Assembly: GCF_000235505.1 (NCBI RefSeq)
Contig: NZ_JH379027.1
Location: 2,809,960-2,859,797, forward strand
Source: Hungatella hathewayi WAL-18680
GTDB lineage: Bacteria; Bacillota; Clostridia; Lachnospirales; Lachnospiraceae
Direction: 5' to 3'
DNA length: 49,838 nt
The position numbers were made by a program, and so were the translations under genes. Below are positions 17,042-24,552 of the stretch, one piece after another. A model generated the notes under the pieces. It had not been told where the DNA came from. It made no database searches and saw nothing but the letters and a program-made list of their open reading frames with translations. The first letter of the stretch is position 1. Each line of letters starts with the position of its first letter.

Positions 17042-17560
17042 ATGTTCAAACATTGGTTTAAAACCTGGTTAAAAAAAGAAGAAGGAAATGCAATGATAAT
17101 GGGAGCTTTTGGAATCATCCTTCTTCTCATGTTTATGGGAATTATGGTGGATATGGGGCTGTATTTTACCAGCTACCGAAGACTCAGCGCAGTTACCAAG
17201 TATTCCTCGGAGGAAATCCAGCAGATGCTTCCATATTATTCCTTTGCAAACGACTATGAGTCGGCTTTTCGGACGGAGTTTAATAAGAATCTCTACGAAT
17301 ACGGATATACCCTGGACAATGTAGACCGAAGCACAATCACCAGAATCAACACTTCCCGGCTGGGAAATCCCATCATTTCCGTCGAGATGGACGTGGCCCT
17401 CCATGACACGTATCAATGCATCTTCCTTCCGATCATCGGAATTTCGGAGCTCCCGGTTAACGCCAGCAGGAAAACCGCCCAATCCTACGGTATTGAAAAG
17501 CGGTACACAGCGGGGATGCCTGTCGAACTGTGGACAGGGGGAGTGGAGCTGGACGATTAG
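17042..17560 (+). CDS. TadG/TadF-like pilus-associated membrane protein
   Basis: 172 residues. A basic N-terminus, then EEGNAMIMGAFGIILLLMFMGIMVDMG, a Tad-type N-terminal helix, and an extracytoplasmic domain of about 120 residues. It is much shorter than the classical TadG with a von Willebrand domain, so it is better seen as a third pseudopilin. It starts eight bases after the previous gene and is the last clear tad gene. Confidence 0.72.
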   Translation: MFKHWFKTWLKKEEGNAMIMGAFGIILLLMFMGIMVDMGLYFTSYRRLSAVTKYSSEEIQQMLPYYSFANDYESAFRTEFNKNLYEYGYTLDNVDRSTITRINTSRLGNPIISVEMDVALHDTYQCIFLPIIGISELPVNASRKTAQSYGIEKRYTAGMPVELWTGGVELDD

Positions 17561-17676
17561 ATTGTTTTTGTATGTCGTATCATTTCCTCAAAAATATTTT
17601 TTATTTACTGTCACAAGCAGACTGAAAATTTGTCTAATAAAGAGAGTAATAAAAATAAATATCAGGAGGATAGAAT

Positions 17677-18405
17677 ATGATTACGCCAATGACAAAAACA
17701 CTGGAGACGGAACTACTTTGGTCCGAGGAGGAACTTACCAAAAAAAGTAAAATGAAAAACGAGGGGGCCGGTCTTTTGCTCCTGGGAATCGGAATACTTG
17801 CTGCGGGAGTCTGCAATCATCTGCTGCTCCAAATCATATATGAAAGCAGGATAATTTGGAGCGCAGTCACCATATGCTGTGTACTTTTGGGCATTGTCCT
17901 GGCATGGTTTGGGATAAAGCTGATTAACAAAGTTGGCGCTTCCGTTGCAGAGGAAACTGCCAAGGACAGTGGTTACACCGCAAAGGAGATTTTGGAGTGC
18001 TATCAGGAGAGCCGCCAGCCAAGTACCTTATTGCTGTCCCTGTCCTCCAGCCCTTCCAAAGAAAAAGACTTTATGGAAGTTGGTTTTTTGACTAAGAACT
18101 GGCTGAAACTGCCAAAGAATATTTTTTGTGGTATTATGCGGATATCGGATGTGGCGGCGATTTGGTATGAAGAGACAGCGCTTCCTGGCTATGACCCTGG
18201 AATTTTCGTTGTGAAAAGTGATGGGAAGTTGCGGTATGTCAAGTGTAAGTCCGATGCAGGCAGAGAAATCGTTGATGCGATAACCGCCAGAAATTCTAAA
18301 AGTATCACGATACGGAAGTTTATGTTTGATGGGAATGAGTATGACGCCTTTCAAAGTCCACAGAAAACAGCGGATATTTATCGAATCACTCAGTACGAAA
18401 GGTAA
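17677..18405 (+). CDS. Membrane protein of unknown function
   Basis: 242 residues. A short charged N-terminus, two hydrophobic helices (about 30-52 and 59-82), then a soluble domain of about 150 residues with a beta-rich pattern (PGIFVVKSDGKLRYVKCKSD). I do not recognise the family. CAGGAGG precedes the ATG. The 116 bases before it are AT-rich and I see no convincing terminator or promoter there, so it may be read through from the tad operon or have its own weak promoter. Confidence 0.6.
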   Translation: MITPMTKTLETELLWSEEELTKKSKMKNEGAGLLLLGIGILAAGVCNHLLLQIIYESRIIWSAVTICCVLLGIVLAWFGIKLINKVGASVAEETAKDSGYTAKEILECYQESRQPSTLLLSLSSSPSKEKDFMEVGFLTKNWLKLPKNIFCGIMRISDVAAIWYEETALPGYDPGIFVVKSDGKLRYVKCKSDAGREIVDAITARNSKSITIRKFMFDGNEYDAFQSPQKTADIYRITQYER

Positions 18406-18421
18406 CCCATCATTCCACTCA

Positions 18422-18450
18422 TTGACAAGCCGTCTGTTTTATCATACAAT
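18422..18450 (+). promoter_or_regulatory. Strong vegetative promoter of the second two-component operon
   Basis: TTGACA at 18422-18427, a 17-bp spacer, and TACAAT at 18445-18450: a near-consensus sigma-A promoter. It lies 100 bases before the regulator start codon, so the two inverted repeats downstream are in the transcribed leader. Confidence 0.78.
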
Positions 18451-18462
18451 AGAACCAGTAAT

Positions 18463-18527
18463 CGAATGCGAATGGCCGACACCATTCGCATTTGCCCGTT
18501 TTAAGGGACATGAACAGATTTATTCAT
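18463..18527 (+). promoter_or_regulatory. Leader module, copy 1: two hairpins and a conserved linker
   Basis: First inverted repeat: AATGCGAATGG (18465-18475) / CCATTCGCATT (18482-18492). Conserved linker: CGTTTTAAGGGA. Second inverted repeat: ATGAACA (18510-18516), GATT spacer, TATTCAT (18521-18527). The same order with near-identical sequence is found before the first bspA gene at 21289-21356. It could be a structured RNA leader or a pair of protein-binding sites just after the transcription start. Confidence 0.6.
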
Positions 18528-18549
18528 CTTGTGGATAGGAGGCGAGTCT

Positions 18550-19230
18550 ATGGATGATTCTTACCGGCTTTTGGCAGTTGATGATGAACCTGATATTCTT
18601 CGAACGAACCGCAGGTACTTAGAGGCACGGGGGTATCGCGTGGACACGGCCGTCTGCGCGGCCGATGCGCTGGAACTGTTGAAAAACCAGAAGTATGACG
18701 CCATTCTTCTGGATGTGCTGCTTCCGGATATGAATGGGTTTGCGCTCTGTGAGGCGGTCCGGGCGCTTACCTCGGCGCCTATCCTGTTTCTCAGCTGCAT
18801 GGATGGGGAGGAGGATAAGATTAAGGGGCTGATGGCAGGCGGCGAGGACTACATCACCAAACCGTACAGCTTAAAGGAACTGGCAGCGCGGGTGTACGCC
18901 CAGGTGCGCCGTGGGTCCATGAAACGGTTTGTCATCGACCATCAGAACCGGCTTTTGCAGATTGATAACCAGATTATCCCTCTTTCCCAGAAAGAGTTTG
19001 AGTTGTTTTTGTTCCTGATGGACCATTCCGGGCAGATTCTGCCGGCGGCAGAGCTGTATCAGGAAGTCTGGCGTACGGGAAAGCCTGACAGCGCCAATAC
19101 CGTGGCGGTACATATCACAAGGCTGCGCCATAAATTGGAGGATGCCGGGTCCGTGATTGGCCGGATTGAGACAGTGCGGGGAGAAGGATACCGCTTTATC
19201 CCCAAATTGGAAGCGAGGGCAACCATATGA
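18550..19230 (+). CDS. OmpR-family response regulator
   Basis: 226 residues from ATG 18550, with GGAGGCGAG before it. Receiver domain with D11/D12, phospho-acceptor D55 in AILLDVLLPD, S82 and K104 in YITKPYS. The winged-helix DNA-binding domain runs from about 125 to 220, with PLSQKEFELFLFLMDHSGQ and a recognition helix near TVAVHITRLRHKL, ending in RGEGYRFIP. The stop overlaps the kinase start (ATGA). The leader it shares with the bspA array suggests that it regulates itself and the array together. Confidence 0.9.
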   Translation: MDDSYRLLAVDDEPDILRTNRRYLEARGYRVDTAVCAADALELLKNQKYDAILLDVLLPDMNGFALCEAVRALTSAPILFLSCMDGEEDKIKGLMAGGEDYITKPYSLKELAARVYAQVRRGSMKRFVIDHQNRLLQIDNQIIPLSQKEFELFLFLMDHSGQILPAAELYQEVWRTGKPDSANTVAVHITRLRHKLEDAGSVIGRIETVRGEGYRFIPKLEARATI

Positions 19231-21218
19231 AACGATTTCTGGTCATCTTTTTTCTGATTCTGGCGTTGTGTACCGGGATGTTTTTCAGTATGTCGGTGTC
19301 TTCTGTATCGGAGGGACCGGAGGCGGTGAATGGGGTTCTGGATTTTCGCGGGACTGACTTTACTTCCTCTGTGTATCATCTGAACGGCCAGTGGGAATTT
19401 TACTACGACTGTCTCTACACACCGGAGGATTTCAGACAGGGAGTGCCGACAGGCGGGGAGTTTCTTACATTGCCCAATTCCTGGAATGTGAACGGGTATC
19501 CGGCACTCGGCCATGCCACGTTCCGGCTGTTGATTCAGGCGGAGCCCGGAGAACATTATCTGCTCTTTATTCCGGAGATTATCTCGTCGGCGGTGATTTG
19601 GAGCAATGGTACGGAGCTTTACCGGGCCGGTGTGGTGGGGGATTCCGCCGCCAATACGGTTACCGGTGTGCGCAATGAGCTTTTGGCGGTTTCCCCGGAA
19701 GACGGAGTGATAGAGCTGGTCGTTCAGACGGCCAATTATCATCTGACCGGCAGCGGACTTTTTTATCCGATGATGTTTGGACGCGATACGGTCATGCTGC
19801 ATCATTTTGTCTGGCAGCGGACAGCAGCGGCCGCCGCTATGGGAGGAATTCTGCTGATTGGGGTGTATCACCTGTTTTTGTATCTGTTCCGCCGTCTGGA
19901 ACGCCTGTATCTGATTTTCAGTGTCACCTGTCTTGTGACGGTGCTGCGGCTGGTGATGGAGACAAACTCCATGGTACAGTATTTCTTCCGGGATGGACTG
20001 ACATTTCTCCTGAACCGGGTTTACCTTCTGCTGTTTGCGTTCCACTCCATCTGTATCTGCCTGTTTATGCTGGAGGCATTTTCCCTCCAGTTAAGCCGTC
20101 GCCTCCGCCGGGTGGTAATGGCCTGCTTTCTCCTGCCTGTGCTGGGCGTGTTTCTCCTGCCAAATACGGCGGCGGTGGCCTGTCTGTTCCTGGCTCTGAT
20201 TCCAAACGGCCTGGCTGCGGTGCTTGCTCTGCGAAGCGGCAAAATTGGAAGAGACCCTTACCGGCTGCTGTATTTGTTCAGCCTGATTCTTTTTATCGTC
20301 TACGCCCCGCTGACGAAGACGGTATTGGAGGCGAAGCTGTATATCCCTGGTGTGGTATCCAACCTTTTTCTGATTCTCAGCCAGTGCGTCATGCTTTCCC
20401 GCAGCTATGCGGACGCCCATGAACAGGTGGAACGGGTCAATGAAAATCTGGAGCGGCTGGTGGAGGAGCGGACCGCACAGCTGAACAATACAAACCGGCA
20501 GCTGGCCGCCTCCCAGGACGCCCTGCGTGAGATGATTGGCAACATTTCCCATGATTTAAAGACCCCTCTGACGGTGCTTAACAACTATTTGGAGCTGTTG
20601 GGGGATGATTCCATCGCATCCAATGAGCAGGAGCGGGCGGAGTATATCGGGATTGCCTACCACAAAAACCTGGACCTCCAGCGGCTCATCCACAACCTGT
20701 TTGAGGTCACCCGCATGGAAAGTGGAACGGTGATGTATCATCCGGAATGGGTGCAGGGGAGTCATCTTATGGAGGAAGTGGAGAGGAAATACGCGAATTT
20801 AATTTGTGACAGAGAGCTTTCCTTTTCCGTTCATGTGGACGACACCGTGGACCTTAAGATAGACAGGCACAAAATCTGGAGCGTGCTGGACAACTTAATC
20901 TATAATGCACTGCGCCATACGCCAAAAGGCGGAAGCATTTCTCTCTGCCTGCGGGGAAATGGAGAGCAGGCGGTACTTACCGTGAGCGATACCGGGGAGG
21001 GCATTAGTGCGGAGCATCTGCCCCATATCTTTGAGCGCTTCTACAAAGTATCGCCGGACCGTGGGGAAAAGGACGGCTCCAGCGGGCTGGGGCTGTATAT
21101 CGTGAAAACCACCATGGAAGCTATGGGCGGAACCGTGGAGGTGGAAAGTACGCTGGGAGAGGGAACGGTGTTTACTTTGACACTTCCTGCGCGTATCCAG
21201 TCGTCGGATGAAAAGTGA
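19227..21218 (+). CDS. Membrane histidine kinase with 7TMR-DISM-type sensor
   Basis: 663 residues. Signal/anchor helix at 4-25, then an extracellular domain of about 165 residues with a beta-sandwich look (YHLNGQWEFYYD, LPNSWN, GHATFRLLI), typical of 7TMR-DISM extracellular domains that may bind carbohydrate-like ligands. About seven membrane helices follow (about 200-392), a coiled linker (VERVNENLERLVEERTAQL), HisKA with phospho-acceptor H442 in GNISHDLKTPLT, and an ATPase domain with NLIYNALRHT, DTGEGIS and GSSGLGLYIVK. It overlaps its regulator gene by four bases. The bspA promoter begins 20 bases after its stop. Confidence 0.9.
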   Translation: MKRFLVIFFLILALCTGMFFSMSVSSVSEGPEAVNGVLDFRGTDFTSSVYHLNGQWEFYYDCLYTPEDFRQGVPTGGEFLTLPNSWNVNGYPALGHATFRLLIQAEPGEHYLLFIPEIISSAVIWSNGTELYRAGVVGDSAANTVTGVRNELLAVSPEDGVIELVVQTANYHLTGSGLFYPMMFGRDTVMLHHFVWQRTAAAAAMGGILLIGVYHLFLYLFRRLERLYLIFSVTCLVTVLRLVMETNSMVQYFFRDGLTFLLNRVYLLLFAFHSICICLFMLEAFSLQLSRRLRRVVMACFLLPVLGVFLLPNTAAVACLFLALIPNGLAAVLALRSGKIGRDPYRLLYLFSLILFIVYAPLTKTVLEAKLYIPGVVSNLFLILSQCVMLSRSYADAHEQVERVNENLERLVEERTAQLNNTNRQLAASQDALREMIGNISHDLKTPLTVLNNYLELLGDDSIASNEQERAEYIGIAYHKNLDLQRLIHNLFEVTRMESGTVMYHPEWVQGSHLMEEVERKYANLICDRELSFSVHVDDTVDLKIDRHKIWSVLDNLIYNALRHTPKGGSISLCLRGNGEQAVLTVSDTGEGISAEHLPHIFERFYKVSPDRGEKDGSSGLGLYIVKTTMEAMGGTVEVESTLGEGTVFTLTLPARIQSSDEK

Positions 21219-21238
21219 CCGGATTTCAGAAAATTTTG

Positions 21239-21267
21239 TTGAGTTTTCACCTTTTATCTGGTAATAT
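21239..21267 (+). promoter_or_regulatory. Promoter of the bspA array
   Basis: TTGAGT at 21239-21244, a 17-bp spacer, and TAATAT at 21262-21267. It is the only good promoter I find before the seven-gene array, and no terminator is visible until 45584. This suggests a single transcript of about 24 kb. Confidence 0.65.
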
Positions 21268-21288
21268 AGAGATATAACTGATAATGGA

Positions 21289-21356
21289 AATGCGAACATG
21301 GATTAAACATGTTCGCATTTCGTCGTTTAAGGGAAGATGAACAGATTTGTTCATCT
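21289..21356 (+). promoter_or_regulatory. Leader module, copy 2: two perfect hairpins and a conserved linker
   Basis: First inverted repeat AATGCGAACATG (21289-21300) / CATGTTCGCATT (21308-21319), perfect over 12 bp. Linker CGTTTAAGGGA. Second inverted repeat AGATGAACA (21335-21343), GATT, TGTTCATCT (21348-21356), perfect over 9 bp. Stem bases differ from copy 1 near the first loop (ATGG versus ACATG) but pairing is kept, a compensatory pattern. The module lies between promoter and start codon of the first bspA gene. Confidence 0.6.
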
Positions 21357-21392
21357 CCGTGATGTCAAATTTAACAATATAAGGAGGGTAAT

Positions 21393-24300
21393 ATGAAAAG
21401 GAAATATAAACAGGTAATATCCACCCTGATGGCTGTTTTGCTGATTAGTACCCAGCCCGCTGTGATGGCATGGGCAGACAGTGTGGTGCCGGCAGACCAC
21501 TTATTGGAGGGTGACGAGAATACGGGAAAGAAGACCCGATATGCCACGCCTGCGGATGCGGACCAGAAGGATGAGGACGCTCTCAAGCCTGACGACACGC
21601 CGAAGGGCGATGAAATACCCTCAGTTGAAATCCCCTCCACTGAAATCCCTTCCCACAAAAACCTGACAGATGGAAAAGGGCCGGAAAACGAAAACTCTGG
21701 AAACACTGAGAAAGTAGTAATTCGATGGGAGTTCGTGGATGACGACAACTTAAGCGGGGGCGAACTGTCTCTCATTGGCGTCAGCCCAGAGAACAGGGCG
21801 GATTTTGACACGGTTGTCTCCATGCTGCCGGATAAGTTGAGAGTAGAGATTGAGGAGACGGGTGAAGTGACCCTTCCCATAATCGGCTGGACCTGTCAGG
21901 AGTATCATCAGGACGAGGATGAGGAATGGCCGTTTACCGGCGAATATGAGTTTATCGCAGAGCTGCCAGAAGGTTATGTCTGTGAGCCGCCCATATCCGT
22001 GCTGGTGACATTGGGCGGTGCCATGGTAAATACCATCAACGACAGATTTACTGTGGACGGTTTGAGGTATAAGGAACTGGGACCCGACACGGTTCAGCTC
22101 ATAGGGTATGATGGAGCAAAACCGACTGGGTTACTGGTTATTCCAGAACATGTGCGAAAGCCTTCCAATGACAGGGAGTACCAGGTAATCAGCATTGGGT
22201 TCGAGGCATTCCTTGACTGTTCCGGCCTGACGGGAGATTTGGTGATTCCGGATACAGTGACCGAGATTGGAAACAATGCTTTTAAGGGATGCCATTTTAC
22301 AGGAGAACTGACCCTCTCGGATTCATTGGTTACAATAGGGGAATACGCATTCAATGATTGCGGATTTACAGGTCAGCTGGACCTGCCGCAAACACTCACT
22401 CGCATTGGGCTTAGTGCATTTGCAGAAACTACATTTTCCGGACAGTTGATTTTGCCGGAGAAATTGAACTATATTGGTATATATGCATTTGCGGACTGTA
22501 ACTTTACAGGAGATTTAATCATTCCGGAAGGAATGACCAATACCGGATATGGTGCATTTGAGGGTAATAGTTTTACCGGGACACTGACTCTGCCAAAAAA
22601 ATTGAAGGAAATAAACAGAGAGAGTTTTTTCTTTGTGGATTTACAGGTGAATTGAATATCCCGGATACCGTTACTGATATCGGTAGCTATGCTTTTTCTG
22701 AATGCGGATTTACTGGTGGGCTGGTTTTGCCAGATGGATTGACAAGTATTGGCTCCTATGCATTTAAAGACTGCAGCGAACTTACGGGCAGGCTGAGTAT
22801 CCCGGATGAAATTACCAGCATCGGGGATAACCCGTTCACAGGCACTGGTTTCGAAGGTTTTGACACCACGAAGCAGGAGATAGCCGACCTGCTTTATGCT
22901 TCAGGTGTTGACAAGAACAAAATTAAGGTTGGAAATCAGCCCTATCAGCCGGCGTCTTCACCCCAGGAATTCAGTGAAGGGGATATGGACTTTCAAGTGA
23001 TTGGAAATAACACGGTGAAAGTAACTGACTATCGCGGGAATTCTAACACGGACATTGTTATTCCGGACACGGTTACGGACCGGGTATCAGGAAAGACGTA
23101 TACGGTAACCCATATTGGTAGTTATGCATTTGGGTCCAAAAATATTACAGGTTCGCTTTATCTTCCGAATACATTGGTAAGCATCGAAGATTCCGCTTTT
23201 ATGCTTAATAGGTTTACAGGTATTCTCTCTCTTCCGGAGTCACTGAACACAATCGGAGGCGCTGCATTTTATGACAATAATTTTACTGGTGATTTAACCA
23301 TCCCTGAGAACGTGTCCCATATTGGGGCCAGTGCTTTTGAGTCGGCAGGTTTTACTGGCAATTTGATTATTAAATGTAAGCTGACATATCTGAAAGACCA
23401 GGCATTTTCTAACTGTGGCTTCACCGGTACCCTGTCTCTTCCGGATACATTGACAGCGATTGGGGGATATACGTTCAAAAACTGCGGTTTTACGGGAAGT
23501 CTGCAGCTTCCGGCAGGAATAACATCTATCGGGGAATCCAGCTTTTTCGGCTGCAACAGCTTTACCGGCGAACTTTATCTTCCGAAACCAGTAACCGAAA
23601 TTGGGGAAAAAGCATTTTACGGCTGCAGCAGTCTGAACTCAGCTCACCTTGGCTCGAACCTGCAAAAGCTGGGTATACAGGCATTTCCGGAGTCACTGCC
23701 TCTTTCTACGGACTCTCCACGGGTTCAGCTTCTTATCAATACTTATCTGAATCAGAATGCCATAGCCGACACCTCCTGGAATGGGAAAGAGGATGTGCCG
23801 GACGGAGCAGTCGCCACGGTAAAGCAGGACACGACAATCACCGGAGACAGACGGATTGGCACGGAGGCGGTTATCACGGTTCCGAGCGGGGGTATTCTGA
23901 CGGTGGATGGAAACCTGGTAGTGGATGGAATGATATCTGTGGAAGGCACTCTGGTAATCAATGGTTCACTCTCAGGTTCCGGCACCTTAATCATCGGAGT
24001 GAACGGCAGGGTAGTGGGCGATACTTCCGGCATCCGCGTGGTGTATGTAAGCCGTGGCTCATCGGGAAATAATAGCGGCAGCAGTTCCACAGTAAATTCC
24101 AATATCCTCCTTGGGACCTGGGAGCGGACGGAGGACGGAATCTGGAAATTCCGCCAGACAAGAGGTACCTACGCGGCAAACCGCTGGGGGATAGTAGACG
24201 GCCTGTGGTACTATTTTGACCGGGAAGGACGGATGCTCACTGGCTGGCAGTTTATCAACAATCAGTGGTATTATCTGTGCCGGGAAGAAGATATTAAGAC

Positions 24301-24478
24301 CAAAACCAATCTAAAAGAGGGGGCAATGGCAACCGGCTGGCACTTTGACCCTGTATACCAGGCATGGTTTTACCTGGATACAAGCGGCGCCATGGCAGTC
24401 GGCCAGAAAATGATTGATGGGAAACAATACTATTTCAATCCGGAACCAGATGGAACACGAGGAGCTATGCAGCAGTAG
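21393..24478 (+). pseudogene. BspA-like LRR cell-wall protein, array copy 1 (frameshifted)
   Basis: The first of seven paralogues. Signal peptide ending in AVMAWA-D, an acidic linker with an EIPS-type repeat, a domain of about 150 residues shared by all copies (from VVIRWEFVDDDN to the NGREYQV-like end), two blocks of LRR_5/BspA repeats (consensus AFxxCxFTGxLxLPxxLxxIG), a beta-solenoid-like region (VDGNLVVDG..SVEGTL), and C-terminal choline-binding-like wall repeats (GLWYYFD, TGWQFINNQWYYL, GKQYYFNPEPDG). The frame breaks at a run of six T (22625-22630): other copies read on into CGFTGELNIPD, here into a stop at 22655. Adding one T would restore about 1028 residues. The downstream part has no signal peptide of its own, so it is not a separate secreted protein. 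Confidence 0.75.
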
Positions 24479-24552
24479 GCGGAAATCCAAAGGCAGAGGA
24501 AAACGCCAAGTCGATAAATTAATATATTTGAACAAAACAGAGGGGGAATTCC
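24479..24552 (+). repeat. Conserved 74-bp spacer, type A, copy 1
   Basis: The gap between copies 1 and 2 is exactly 74 bases, with motifs CCAAAGGCAGAGGAAAAC, AATATATTTGAACAAAAC and an AGAGGGGGAATTCC end that carries the ribosome-binding site. It closely matches the spacer at 30455-30528. Confidence 0.8.

Noticed and set aside
18463-18527. c-di-GMP or other known riboswitch in the leader
   Set aside because: No conserved core of the classes I can recognise is present; only two simple hairpins and a linker.
22652-24478. Downstream half of bspA copy 1 as an independent gene
   Set aside because: It would start at a TTG inside an LRR unit, has no signal peptide and matches the continuation of the sister proteins. 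A frameshift is the better reading.
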